From JAJFJD01 sp965228975 (GTDB lineage: Bacteria > Pseudomonadota > Alphaproteobacteria > UBA8366), in assembly GCA_965228975.1 (NCBI GenBank), contig OZ245851.1, positions 4,898,001 to 4,962,000 on the forward strand: a stretch of DNA of 64,000 bases, read 5' to 3'. The stretch's first letter is position 1. Each line of letters begins with the position of its first letter. The notes under the pieces were generated by a model. The model saw nothing but the letters and a program-made list of their open reading frames with translations. It was not told the DNA's origin and made no database searches. The position numbers and the translations under genes are program-made. This document shows, piece by piece, positions 1 to 8,596 of this stretch.

Positions 1-1435
1 TCACGACCAGGGTCGTCGTGCTCCAACTTCGGATCAGTGCCAAGCGGCGCTCTGGCTCCTCGAGTCCTTCGCGCTCCAGCGCCTGTGCTCCTGTGATCAA
101 CAACTTCAAGCTGTCGCGCGGCGGTAGTTTGAGCCAGCGCGTAATCGCAAGTAGGCCGCCAGGTTCAAGACGCCGGATATACAGTTGCACGGCCTCAACC
201 GTATACAGATAGCTCTCGCTCAGACTCTGAACGCCGGCTGCCGACGCCGCGGCCGAATCAAGTAGCGGGATTTGAATTATGTTCCAGCGCCGAGGGCTTC
301 GTGTCACGAAGCTGCGCGCCTCCGCGACATGCACTTGTACCTCCGGCATTCCAAAGATACGACCCGCGAAGTCGCGGTGATCTTGTTGCACTAGGTGGAC
401 CATCTGAGGATTGAGCTCGACCGCATCGATTTGCCGTGCACCGTGATAGAGAGATTGGAGCACATCGGTCCCCCCACCGGCTCCCAGGACGAGCACGGAA
501 GGTGTCTTTGTCAGGTGGTAAGGCAGCGCCGAGGTGACGAAGTCGAGGTAGGCGAGCGACTCGCGTCGGCCGTCGTAGCGGGTGATCACGCTCGGCGCAT
601 CCCCGTCAGTGAATATGCCGAGTTGGACCGGTGGTTCAGTGGTGCTGTTGAGGCTGAGCCCCGGCACATGGCGAAACGGGATGGTCGGACTTTCGACGAG
701 TGTTAGCAGACCGAGTGGGCTCGAATGCTGCGCAATTACCGCCGCCTGCGGCAGTTGCAGCGCCATGCTCAAGCCCTTGTATTCCGAAATACGGAGCGTA
801 ATCCAAGAATGCGGCAATGAGACCGGCAGGACTACCGCAGTCGAAATCCATGCAACCGCAATCCAACGGCCTGATCGTTCGCTGCTTGCTAGATAGACAA
901 ACCCGGCGGCCATCAGGCCAAGCCCCATGATGAAGCGTAGGCAGTCCACAGGTGACAGCACGGAAAGCAGGGCCACCACCCCAATTGCGCCGATGCCGGC
1001 GCCGACCAGGTCGTAGCGATAGATCCGGCCAATGCGGTTGCCAAACTGGGTGAACGCAAGGCCGACGCAGTTCGCCCCGCAAAAGAACGGGACTATGAAT
1101 ATAAGATAGAGCACCGCCAGGTAGAGCAATTGATGCGGGTTCCAAACGACTTCGAGCGCGTTGAACGGCACTCTTTCGCCGAGCACGAAACTGGACACAG
1201 CCGAGAGTCCGAACAACGCAGCGTTTGCCGAAAAGACGGCCGCAAATCGAGGTTTCAGCCAGCGCTGAGAGAGAGTGAGGAAGGTACCGCTCGCGCCGTA
1301 GCCGAGCAGCGCAATGCTAATGACCATATAGGCGAAATGATGCCATTGGACGATGGCCAAGAGACGCATCAGGAGGACTTCGTAGGCCAACACGGCTGCC
1401 GAAATCAGTGAGACCGCGGGGAGCATCCCACTCAT
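1..1435 (-). CDS. Membrane-anchored spermidine-synthase-like protein, 3' end cut by window
   Basis: Read on the minus strand from an ATG at 1435, one frame stays open to the window edge (478 codons). The first ~200 residues form several hydrophobic segments. The rest is a Rossmann methyltransferase-like domain of the spermidine synthase superfamily, with the glycine-rich motif VLGAGGGTD followed by DAVELNP, the usual SAM or decarboxy-SAM binding elements. Membrane-fused SpeE-like proteins are a known family, but their substrates are mostly unknown, so polyamine synthesis is not proven. The start overlaps the stop of the upstream methyltransferase gene by four bases (ATGA), so the two are probably translationally coupled. 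Confidence 0.75.
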   Translation of the reverse strand, partial: MSGMLPAVSLISAAVLAYEVLLMRLLAIVQWHHFAYMVISIALLGYGASGTFLTLSQRWLKPRFAAVFSANAALFGLSAVSSFVLGERVPFNALEVVWNPHQLLYLAVLYLIFIVPFFCGANCVGLAFTQFGNRIGRIYRYDLVGAGIGAIGVVALLSVLSPVDCLRFIMGLGLMAAGFVYLASSERSGRWIAVAWISTAVVLPVSLPHSWITLRISEYKGLSMALQLPQAAVIAQHSSPLGLLTLVESPTIPFRHVPGLSLNSTTEPPVQLGIFTDGDAPSVITRYDGRRESLAYLDFVTSALPYHLTKTPSVLVLGAGGGTDVLQSLYHGARQIDAVELNPQMVHLVQQDHRDFAGRIFGMPEVQVHVAEARSFVTRSPRRWNIIQIPLLDSAAASAAGVQSLSESYLYTVEAVQLYIRRLEPGGLLAITRWLKLPPRDSLKLLITGAQALEREGLEEPERRLALIRSWSTTTLVV

Positions 1436-2178
1436 TTGCGCGTTAGGGGCACAAATCGGACAGGCAACATCTGTCGCGTTTGCAGCCGTCCGTCGGGCAG
1501 CTTGGTTACCAGCATGAGATGCTGCAGAAGAAAAGTGCTCCCGACCGGGATTACCATTCGGCCGCCAGGCTTCAGCTGCTCTAGCAACGGCGGCGGTATA
1601 TGTCCTGCCGCCGCGGTGACGATGACTCCGTCGAAGGGGCCGCAATCCGGCCAGCCGAAATACCCGTCACCGGTCTTGGTTCGTATGTTGTCGTAGCCAA
1701 GCCGCTTGAGACGATCGGCTGCCGTCCGCGCGAGGTCTGGAATGATTTCGATGGAACAGACACGGGTCGTTAGGCGGCCCAGCACCGCAGCCTGATAGCC
1801 GGAACCGGTCCCGACCTCCAACACTGTATGGCCGGATTCGATGCCCAACAAATCAGTCATAAGGGCGACGATGAAGGGCTGAGATATGGTCTGACCATAT
1901 CCGATGGGAAGGGGTCGGTCGCGATATGCCAATTGCTGATGACGCTCGGATACGAACAGGTGTCGCGGCACCTCCGCCATGACGTCGAGGACCCGCCGGT
2001 CGATTTGATCTCGTCCGAGCGCTGAGCCTGCGGTACGGGCGTGCGCCTCAATGGTTTCGATCATACGGATGCGACGGTTTGCGTGCTCCTCCCCGGCGAA
2101 GACCTGCGCCGCCGCACCAAGAACCGACAATATGGAAATCACGAGAGCGAGCGCTCGGTTCAGACGCTGGGTGCGCAT
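1432..2178 (-). CDS. pcm: Protein-L-isoaspartate O-methyltransferase with signal peptide
   Basis: Repairs isoaspartyl residues by SAM-dependent methylation. The product (248 aa) carries PCMT landmarks: RHLFVSE, the segment YGQTISQPFIVALM, and the SAM motif VLEVGTGSGYQAA. I chose the ATG at 2178. The frame extends upstream to 2442, but that extension is low-complexity and runs into an IS fragment. From 2178 the protein starts with a basic stretch, a hydrophobic core and a likely cleavage site after AQVFA, so it appears to be exported. Cytosolic Pcm lacks this leader. It overlaps the downstream membrane SpeE-like gene by ATGA. The exported location is inferred from sequence only. Confidence 0.85.
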   Translation of the reverse strand: MRTQRLNRALALVISILSVLGAAAQVFAGEEHANRRIRMIETIEAHARTAGSALGRDQIDRRVLDVMAEVPRHLFVSERHQQLAYRDRPLPIGYGQTISQPFIVALMTDLLGIESGHTVLEVGTGSGYQAAVLGRLTTRVCSIEIIPDLARTAADRLKRLGYDNIRTKTGDGYFGWPDCGPFDGVIVTAAAGHIPPPLLEQLKPGGRMVIPVGSTFLLQHLMLVTKLPDGRLQTRQMLPVRFVPLTRK

Positions 2179-2464
2179 TTTGGAAGTGTGTGGTCCCCAA
2201 GGCGATGTTTGCGGAATCGGGCGATGAGTATTGCTTGGCGCGCGAACATCACGTCTCTTTGCCCAGTGTCTGGTTTCGCAATCGTGTCCTTGAGTGGGTA
2301 CCATCGATGTCGCCGTTTGCCGTGGCTGAGCGCGCAGTGTAACGCTGTCTTGGCAGCGTTTCGAAATAGTCTGTAAGATGTGGTCAGAATCGCTATGAGT
2401 TAGGTCAATTCCAAGCTCGGCCGTTGCCGCCCGCGTCGCCATGAATCCAAATCAATTCGCCTGG

Positions 2465-2691
2465 CGGCCCCGTGGGGCGTTGGCCAAATTCCGGGATATG
2501 AAGACCTTGCAAGGGTTCGCTTCTATCCACGCTTCGATCCACAACAATTTCAATCAGGACCGTCATCTCAACCGCCGGGACATCTTCAAACAGAACCGAT
2601 CTGCCGCGCGTGCAGTGTGGCGTCAGCTCGCCGCGAGAACTTGGCGTAGCCTTGCGTTTTGGCGACTGGTTCGTACTGGCCTGACAGCACC
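2465..2691 (+). mobile_element. IS6-family transposase 3' remnant
   Basis: A plus-strand frame encodes the last ~60 residues of an IS6-type transposase (RDMKTLQGFASIHASIHNNF, then NQDRHLNRRDIFKQ and WRQLAA). It closely matches the C-terminus of the copy at 33.3-34.1 kb. The bases CTGACAGCACC at 2681-2691 equal the right inverted repeat of that copy. The 5' two-thirds, including the DDE aspartates, are missing. Confidence 0.8.
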
Positions 2692-2734
2692 TACTTTTGT
2701 CTTGCCGGCGTCAGCGCCACACGAGCGCTGGGCG

Positions 2735-4135
2735 TCAGGTTCGGAAACAGTATTGCATCTCGGTGAAATTGGCCCTCAGGCGCTTTACTTCATCGCACCA
2801 AAATCCGTCTGGCCGGTTGTCACCATGGGCAATGATCTCGGCCATCAAGGCAGCCAGTCCGACGAAATCCGCCTTTTTCATGCCGTATCGGGTCATCTCC
2901 TGGGCACCCATTCTGACGCCACTCGCCGCCGCAAAGCCCATGTCGTCGAACAACGCCTGCGGGTTGGTGATGATGTTATTCGACTCCAGCAGAGTTGCGG
3001 TGCGTTCGCCACTGGCTGGCCCGACGCGGACGACCACCTGATGCGTCTCCGTGAACATGCAGCCGGGATCGCCTTCGACATCCAATCCCCGGTCGCGGAG
3101 CGCCTGGGCGAACGCCTTGGCGTTTTGGACAACACGGCCCGGATATGCATCCTTGAACTTGAGCATCTCGTAAGTTGCGCCGAGCAGACCCAGCATCGTC
3201 CCCAGATGATGGTTGCTGACATGTCCGGGAAAGGCGCGCATCTCAATGCGGCGCCACAGCTCCTCGAAAGCTGATCCGGGCGCAATGTTGCTGAGAATGA
3301 GCCCGCGTTGCGGACCGAAAAAAGTCTTATGCGTCGACCCCGTGACGACGTCGGCGCCCTCCTTCAACGGATCTTGGTACGCGTCTCCCAGCAACCCGAG
3401 TACATGAGCGCCATCGTACATGATCAGCGGCCGGTCAAGGTTTTCCGCGCCGAACTCGCCGTGAATGAAATCGGCGATCTCCTTCACCGGCTCTTTGTGC
3501 ACGATGACGCTGCGCCCGAACACCAGGAGATCCGGGCGGACGTCCAGGATGAGCTGTTTCGTCCGTTCGACGTCGACCCGATAGGGGTTGTCGTCGCGGG
3601 CGGGGAAATGCACTACCCAGGGCCGCCCCGTCTCGGGATCGACCGCGACGTAGTTTTTCAGGGCCCCCATCGGCTGCGCGCTGAGATGGCCGCCCATGAT
3701 CAGGTCGTGCACCAGAACAGGGCCGAGCGGGCGCGGTTCCGCGCCCCGACGATCCCGGTTCCGGAATTGCTTCACGGCGTCATACACCGTGTCGTTGGCC
3801 ATCTGGCCGCTAATGACGCGCACTTCCGCCCGGGCGCAGTCAAAGAACGTCCGCACGGCGGCATTTAGCTCTGTCTCCTTCTCCATGATGAAGGATGTGC
3901 CCTTGTAGTAGCGCGTCTCGGGCCCATCGGCCGTCAGGCGGCGATGCTCGTTATAGCGTCCCGCCGGGTCCGCGGCGCTGAGCCATTCGACGTAGGACGA
4001 AACCGGCTGCTCCGATGGGATCAGGTTGACGCACTCTTCGCGCCGCCATCGGTTGTTGCGCGCACTCGAACGCCGCAAGTCGGATGCGAGCGCCCCCACG
4101 GTTTCGATATTGATCCTGTCGGTCCCATGCGCCAT
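2735..4135 (-). CDS. Divergent serine hydroxymethyltransferase-like PLP enzyme
   Basis: A fold-type I PLP enzyme of the SHMT family: interconverts serine and glycine with tetrahydrofolate, or cleaves beta-hydroxy amino acids. At 466 aa it is longer than usual GlyA (~420). Visible family features are NLIPSE (LIASEN in GlyA), MGGHLS, Asp241 and His244 in YDGAHVLGL, the PLP lysine Lys270 in STHKTFFGPQRG, and the substrate-binding arginine in GVRMG. The THKTFFGPQRG signature differs from the common THKTLxGPRGG. Start 4135 has an upstream AAAGGGGAC ribosome site; the open frame to 4438 lies inside the neighbouring gene. It is last in the tdh-kbl operon, so it probably handles the glycine released by Kbl. 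A threonine/serine aldolase role is possible. Confidence 0.8.
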   Translation of the reverse strand: MAHGTDRINIETVGALASDLRRSSARNNRWRREECVNLIPSEQPVSSYVEWLSAADPAGRYNEHRRLTADGPETRYYKGTSFIMEKETELNAAVRTFFDCARAEVRVISGQMANDTVYDAVKQFRNRDRRGAEPRPLGPVLVHDLIMGGHLSAQPMGALKNYVAVDPETGRPWVVHFPARDDNPYRVDVERTKQLILDVRPDLLVFGRSVIVHKEPVKEIADFIHGEFGAENLDRPLIMYDGAHVLGLLGDAYQDPLKEGADVVTGSTHKTFFGPQRGLILSNIAPGSAFEELWRRIEMRAFPGHVSNHHLGTMLGLLGATYEMLKFKDAYPGRVVQNAKAFAQALRDRGLDVEGDPGCMFTETHQVVVRVGPASGERTATLLESNNIITNPQALFDDMGFAAASGVRMGAQEMTRYGMKKADFVGLAALMAEIIAHGDNRPDGFWCDEVKRLRANFTEMQYCFRT

Positions 4136-4170
4136 GGCGCGTCCCCTTTGTCTGATCGTGCCGGTCGTGG

Positions 4171-5097
4171 CTACGATTCTTGGTCGAGCGATTGTTGGTG
4201 CTGCTGTTCGGCATAGTGCGCGCGGCATTCGGGTTCGCGGCCCCGGACGACCCGGCGCCCGATCAGCTCGCCACGCGTTTCCGTCACCACCGTGCACTGG
4301 CGCTCCGGGTCTTGGTCGGAGTGGAAATACATGACGACCCAATCCCCGATGCGCCCGAACTGATGGGCGCGGGCGGTGTTCGAAAAAAGCACGGTGAAAT
4401 CCCAGTCGCCACGCCGCGCGTGCAGGATCGGCAGCCATGCCTCGCCCGATGGATTGAAGCGCCGTGGCGCGATCTTGCGCAATTGGTCCGCCGCCGCCTT
4501 ATCCCGGTATTCACGGTCAACGTCGAGGATGGCCTCTACGGTCGGCTCCGGAGTGGTCGGTGCGATGACACGCGGTCGCCGGCGGTCAAGCATCGCCGGC
4601 AGCGCGGCGCTGATCATTGCCGCCCGGCGGGCACCCACGCCGGGCACCTCCTCCAGTCGTCTTTCGCTTGCGGCGATCTCTAGGGCTTCCAGCGTTTCGA
4701 TATCCAGCGATTCGTGAATGCGCTGTGCCAGCTTGGGCCCTATGCCCGGGATGCGCTGGAACACCGCTTCGGGTTCCAAAAATCCTTGCAGACGCTCCAA
4801 CTGCATCCACCGTCCGGTGCGTACTATTTCCTCGATCGACGCCGCAATCGAACGGCCGATGCCCGGCAACGCGATAAGCCCATCGACACCCTCGCGATGC
4901 AGGATATCGTCCACGCCGTCTGGGAGACCCAGCACGGTATCGGCCGCGCGCCGGTAGGCGTTGACTCGGAAAGGGTTCGCCCCCTGATGGCTCAGAAGGT
5001 CGGCGGCCTCGCGCAAGCGCCGTGCGACATCCGAATTCTGGGAAATCGCCGCCGGGACCGGCTTTGCGGTTGCGCGTCTGGATTCATCGTCGGCCAT
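4171..5097 (-). CDS. PolX/DNA polymerase beta-like helix-hairpin-helix protein
   Basis: The first ~170 residues resemble the N-terminal 8-kDa and fingers region of family X DNA polymerases: an RLREAADLL helix, FRVNAYRRAA, then repeated helix-hairpin-helix motifs (LPGIGRSIA, IPGIGPKLAQRI, VPGVGARRAAMI). The palm aspartates and the PHP nuclease of bacterial PolX are absent. The last ~120 residues (LPILHARRGDWDFTVLFSNT) form a domain I do not recognise. It likely binds DNA without synthesising it. Its position between kbl and the SHMT-like gene in a metabolic operon is odd; spacing to both is under 40 bp. Confidence 0.75.
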   Translation of the reverse strand: MADDESRRATAKPVPAAISQNSDVARRLREAADLLSHQGANPFRVNAYRRAADTVLGLPDGVDDILHREGVDGLIALPGIGRSIAASIEEIVRTGRWMQLERLQGFLEPEAVFQRIPGIGPKLAQRIHESLDIETLEALEIAASERRLEEVPGVGARRAAMISAALPAMLDRRRPRVIAPTTPEPTVEAILDVDREYRDKAAADQLRKIAPRRFNPSGEAWLPILHARRGDWDFTVLFSNTARAHQFGRIGDWVVMYFHSDQDPERQCTVVTETRGELIGRRVVRGREPECRAHYAEQQHQQSLDQES

Positions 5098-5134
5098 TGG
5101 CCGTCACCTCAGTCGAAGGGACGGAACGTCCATG

Positions 5135-6358
5135 CTAGAGCCCTTCCGCCAGAACGGCGAGGACCTCATCGATGTCTGCCGCGGTGTGATCAGCCGATAC
5201 CTGAAAGCGAATTTCCTCCTCGCCCTTCGGGACCACGGGATAGTTGAGCCCTGTCGCCAGGACTCCGCGGTCTCGGAGATGCCTCACCAATGCTGAAGTC
5301 TTAGTCGTGTCGCGCAGCATCAACGGTACGATCGGATGATCGCTGGAAATCGTTTCGAGGCCGAGCGCGACCATTCCCGCGTCGAGCCGAGCCGTCATCG
5401 CGCGCAGATGGTCTAGGAGCGCTCGCCCACTTGGGCTGTCGACGATCTCCAGCGCTTTCGCGGCGGCGGCGGCCTCGCCCGGCGTTATCGGGTTGGAATA
5501 GACATAGAACGGTGCCTTCTCGCGCAGATAGTCAACGATGGTGTCGCTGGCCACGACATAGCCGCCGTTGACGCCGAAGGCTTTGCCCAGTGTCGCGACC
5601 AAAATGTCGGCGGGTTCGGACCCGGTCTGTTCTTCGGTACCCCGCCCCGTCGCGCCAAAGGCGCCCACACCATGCGAGTCGTCAACGATGACCAGCACGT
5701 TCTCGGCAAAAGCGTCGTTGAACCGGCGGGCCAGTTCCATAATCCTTTCTAGAGGCGCGTGGTCGCCCCGCATGCTGAAGATTCCGTCGGTTACCACAAT
5801 GGCCCGCTCGCTGGTGTTGGCAGCCGTATCGAGGGCGCGTTCCAGTTCACCGAGGTCCGTGTGTCGGTACACGTGCCGCTCGCGCGGGGACGCCAGGCGA
5901 ATGGCATTGATAATGCAATTGTGGTTGAGCTCATCACTGATGACCGCGGTATCCGGACTGATGAGTGGCGGCAGGATGCCCATCACCGTCGCGTAGGCCG
6001 AGCTGAAAATCATACCGGCCTGACGATCGTGAAACGCGGCGAGCCGCCGTTCCAGCTCGATGTGTGGTGACCAAGTGCCGCTGATGAACCGCACGGCGCC
6101 GGGGCCGGTGCCATAGGCGCGCGTCGCTGTCTCGTCCGCTTCGACGACCTCGGGTCTGAGAGCCATACCGAGATAGCCGTTGGAATTCATGCGCAAGAAC
6201 GGCTTGTCGTCCTCGCCCTCCAGCAGATAGCGCGGTCCCTTGTCACCCTGCGCCGGGATCACACCGGTGATAACCGCTTCCCGTCCTTTGAGCGTGCCCG
6301 CGTCTTCCAATGCCATCAGTTCGGATCGCAGCGCTTTCTCGAGTCGTTGATGGGGCAT
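5135..6358 (-). CDS. kbl: 2-amino-3-ketobutyrate CoA ligase (glycine C-acetyltransferase)
   Basis: Cleaves 2-amino-3-ketobutyrate with CoA into glycine and acetyl-CoA, the second step of threonine breakdown. The 407-aa product is a typical alpha-oxoamine synthase: SDELNHNC near residue 145, DDSHGVGAFG at 227-236, and the PLP lysine Lys259 in ATLGKAFG. BioF and HemA-type synthases share this fold, but placement directly after a threonine dehydrogenase gene (29 bp away) supports Kbl. Confidence 0.9.
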   Translation of the reverse strand: MPHQRLEKALRSELMALEDAGTLKGREAVITGVIPAQGDKGPRYLLEGEDDKPFLRMNSNGYLGMALRPEVVEADETATRAYGTGPGAVRFISGTWSPHIELERRLAAFHDRQAGMIFSSAYATVMGILPPLISPDTAVISDELNHNCIINAIRLASPRERHVYRHTDLGELERALDTAANTSERAIVVTDGIFSMRGDHAPLERIMELARRFNDAFAENVLVIVDDSHGVGAFGATGRGTEEQTGSEPADILVATLGKAFGVNGGYVVASDTIVDYLREKAPFYVYSNPITPGEAAAAAKALEIVDSPSGRALLDHLRAMTARLDAGMVALGLETISSDHPIVPLMLRDTTKTSALVRHLRDRGVLATGLNYPVVPKGEEEIRFQVSADHTAADIDEVLAVLAEGL

Positions 6359-6386
6359 GGGCGCCTCCCTTGCACATCCGGCGAAT

Positions 6387-7349
6387 TCACCTTGTGGATT
6401 TGAGTTTGCGTCTGAGCATGTCGAGCATGTTGCTCGTCATCGATTCCAGCGTGTAGTCGGGCTGCCAGCCCCACTCCTCACGCGCGGCACTGTCATCGAT
6501 CGTGCACGGCCACGAGTCCGCGATGGCCTGCCGCATGGGATCGACCTCATAGTCGATGACGAAATCAGGAATATGCTTGCGAATTTCGTTTGCCAATTCC
6601 TCGGGCGTGAAATTCATCGCCGCTATGTTGAAGGCGTTGCGGTGGTTAAGCCGCGCGGGGTCGGCCTCCATCAAATCGATGGCCGCCTTGATGGCGTCCG
6701 GCACGTACATCATCTCAATCCGCGTATCGGGCCGCAGAAAGCAAGTGTAATGGCGGTAGCGGATTGCCTGATAGAAAATTTCCACAGCGTAATCGGTCGT
6801 GCCGCCCCCTGGGGGCGCGACGTGGGAGATCAGCCCCGGCAGGCGGAGGCCACGCGTGTCCACGCCGAAGCGCAGGAAATAGTAATCACACAGCATTTCG
6901 GCCGTGACTTTGGTCACGCCGTACATCGTGGTGGGCCGCTGCACTGTATCCTGGGGCGTATTTTCGCGCGGTGTCGTTGGTCCGAAGGCGCCGATGGAGC
7001 TTGGGAAAAACAGTGCGCAGCTGTACCGTCGCGCCGCCTCGAGAGCCTGATACAACCCATCCACGTTGAGATGCCACGCCGCCTGGGGTCTATCCTCGGC
7101 GACCGCGGACAGCAGCGCGGCGAGATGATAGAGAGTGCCGACGTTGTACCGCGACAAGATGTCCTGGATCTGTTGGAACCGTGTGCAGTCGAGGTGCTCG
7201 AACGGGCCGTCTCCCGCCGAGCCGCCCCTCGGCGGCATCCGAACGTCCGAGGCAATAACGTTGTCCCGACCGTATCGCTCCCGTAGCGCGGGCACCAGTT
7301 CGGAGCCGATCTGACCTAACGCCCCCGTCACAAGAATTGCTTTGCTCAT
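6387..7349 (-). CDS. tdh: L-threonine 3-dehydrogenase, SDR (epimerase-like) type
   Basis: NAD-dependent oxidation of L-threonine to 2-amino-3-ketobutyrate. The 320-aa protein is an extended short-chain dehydrogenase: Rossmann motif TGALGQIG at 8-15, NVDG near 95, SSIGAFGP at 117-124, and the catalytic pair Tyr143/Lys147 in YGVTK. This is the NAD-epimerase-like TDH rather than the zinc MDR type. It is first gene of tdh-kbl-HHH-SHMT, so the operon converts threonine to acetyl-CoA plus glycine or serine. UDP-sugar epimerase is the alternative by fold, but the kbl neighbour argues against it. Confidence 0.88.
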   Translation of the reverse strand: MSKAILVTGALGQIGSELVPALRERYGRDNVIASDVRMPPRGGSAGDGPFEHLDCTRFQQIQDILSRYNVGTLYHLAALLSAVAEDRPQAAWHLNVDGLYQALEAARRYSCALFFPSSIGAFGPTTPRENTPQDTVQRPTTMYGVTKVTAEMLCDYYFLRFGVDTRGLRLPGLISHVAPPGGGTTDYAVEIFYQAIRYRHYTCFLRPDTRIEMMYVPDAIKAAIDLMEADPARLNHRNAFNIAAMNFTPEELANEIRKHIPDFVIDYEVDPMRQAIADSWPCTIDDSAAREEWGWQPDYTLESMTSNMLDMLRRKLKSTR

Positions 7350-7466
7350 CTAGTCCTCGCCAGCGTTATAACCGACAGACATTGTCTCCCATCTGCTATT
7401 TGATGGGTAACCATCGCACAACGGCATTGGCACGTTAGGTTTATGACCCGGGCGGAGCGGTGCCGC

Positions 7467-7480
7467 CTGATCCGAATCAC
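7467..7480. promoter_or_regulatory. Weak FNR-like palindrome upstream of tdh
   Basis: CTGATCCGAATCAC matches TTGAT-N4-ATCAA at eight of ten positions; only the outermost bases differ. It lies in the 191-bp space (7350-7540) between hypE and tdh, about 118 bp before the tdh start. No other clear signal or terminator was seen in that space. Confidence 0.25.
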
Positions 7481-7540
7481 GATCGATTTCTGACGTCCAC
7501 GGCGGTTAACGTGTCAATGCCCCCTGAAGCATGTTCCGCG

Positions 7541-8596
7541 TCAGCAAATTCGCGGTAGTTGCTCGCCGGCGAGCCAATCGATCATACGCATACCGCCAAA
7601 AGCCGTCTTCATCTGCACGAAGCAGTTCGTGTCGTTGATAATCTCGCCGATGATTGCGGCATCGGCGCCGAGCGGATGACGGCGCATAACCGCGACGAGA
7701 TCGGCCGCGTCCTGCGCGGCACAAATGGCAATCAGCTTTCCCTCGTTGGCAACATTGAGTGGGTCCAGTCCAAGGAGTTCGCACGCCCCAGCAACAGGGG
7801 GCTTCACAGGAAGGGTATCCTCTTGGACGATCATCCCGACACCGGATTGCCGTGCGATCTCGTTGAGCGTTGCCGCCAGTCCACCCCGGGTGGGGTCCCG
7901 CAAGGCGTGGATGTCCGGTACGCGCTCGACCATGGAAGCGACCAGCCCGTGCAGCGCGGCGGAATCAGACAGAATATCGGTCTCGAAACGGAGGTTTTCG
8001 CGCTTGGACATGACGGCGATGCCGTGATCGCCGATGCTGCCGCTGAGAATGATGGCATCACCAGGCCGCGCACGATCACCTGAAATTTGGACGCCATCGG
8101 GCACGGCGCCGATGCCAGTGGTGGAAATAAACACACCATCGCCTTTACCCCGTTCGACGATCTTGGTATCGCCGGTGATCACGGGGACACCCGCTTCTTT
8201 TGCGGCGTCCGCCATACTGGTGACGATGCGCGCGAGGTCCTTGAGCGGAAAACCCTCCTCAATGACGAAGCCAGCTGAGAGATATAAGGGTCGCGCACCG
8301 GCCATCGAAATGTCGTTAATGGTGCCATGCACGGCGAGCGAGCCGATATCGCCGCCGGGAAAGAACAAGGGCGAGACGACAAAGCCGTCGGTGGCCATCG
8401 CCATTCGCCCGCCCGTGACCTCGAACACGGCCTGATCGTTGCCCTGACGCAGCAATTCATTGTCGAAAGCCTCGACGAAAAGGGATTCGACGAGCTTGGT
8501 CATGGCACGGCCTCCGCCGCCATGAGCGATATCAACCTTTCCATGCTCAAGGTCGAGGTTGACCCGCATCCGCGATGTGTTCGGGCGATTGGGCAT
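7541..8596 (-). CDS. hypE: Hydrogenase maturation protein HypE
   Basis: HypE dehydrates the carbamoyl group received from HypF on its C-terminal cysteine to form the cyanide ligand of the NiFe site. The 351-aa product has the AIR synthase-like fold (GGGGRAM, DGFVVSPLFFPGGDIG, ITGDTKIVE) and ends in PRIC, the exact family terminus bearing the acceptor cysteine. Start 8596 overlaps the hypD stop in TAATG; the longer frame to 8701 lies inside hypD. It is the last gene of the hydrogenase operon. Confidence 0.97.
   Translation of the reverse strand: MPNRPNTSRMRVNLDLEHGKVDIAHGGGGRAMTKLVESLFVEAFDNELLRQGNDQAVFEVTGGRMAMATDGFVVSPLFFPGGDIGSLAVHGTINDISMAGARPLYLSAGFVIEEGFPLKDLARIVTSMADAAKEAGVPVITGDTKIVERGKGDGVFISTTGIGAVPDGVQISGDRARPGDAIILSGSIGDHGIAVMSKRENLRFETDILSDSAALHGLVASMVERVPDIHALRDPTRGGLAATLNEIARQSGVGMIVQEDTLPVKPPVAGACELLGLDPLNVANEGKLIAICAAQDAADLVAVMRRHPLGADAAIIGEIINDTNCFVQMKTAFGGMRMIDWLAGEQLPRIC

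Noticed and set aside
2179..2442. N-terminal extension of Pcm to an ATG at 2442
   Set aside because: The extension has no similarity to the family, would hide the signal peptide, and reaches the IS fragment edge.
7421..7440. Sigma-54-like TTGGCAC element in the tdh upstream region
   Set aside because: It is on the plus strand while the genes are on the minus strand, and the -12 GC element is not met.
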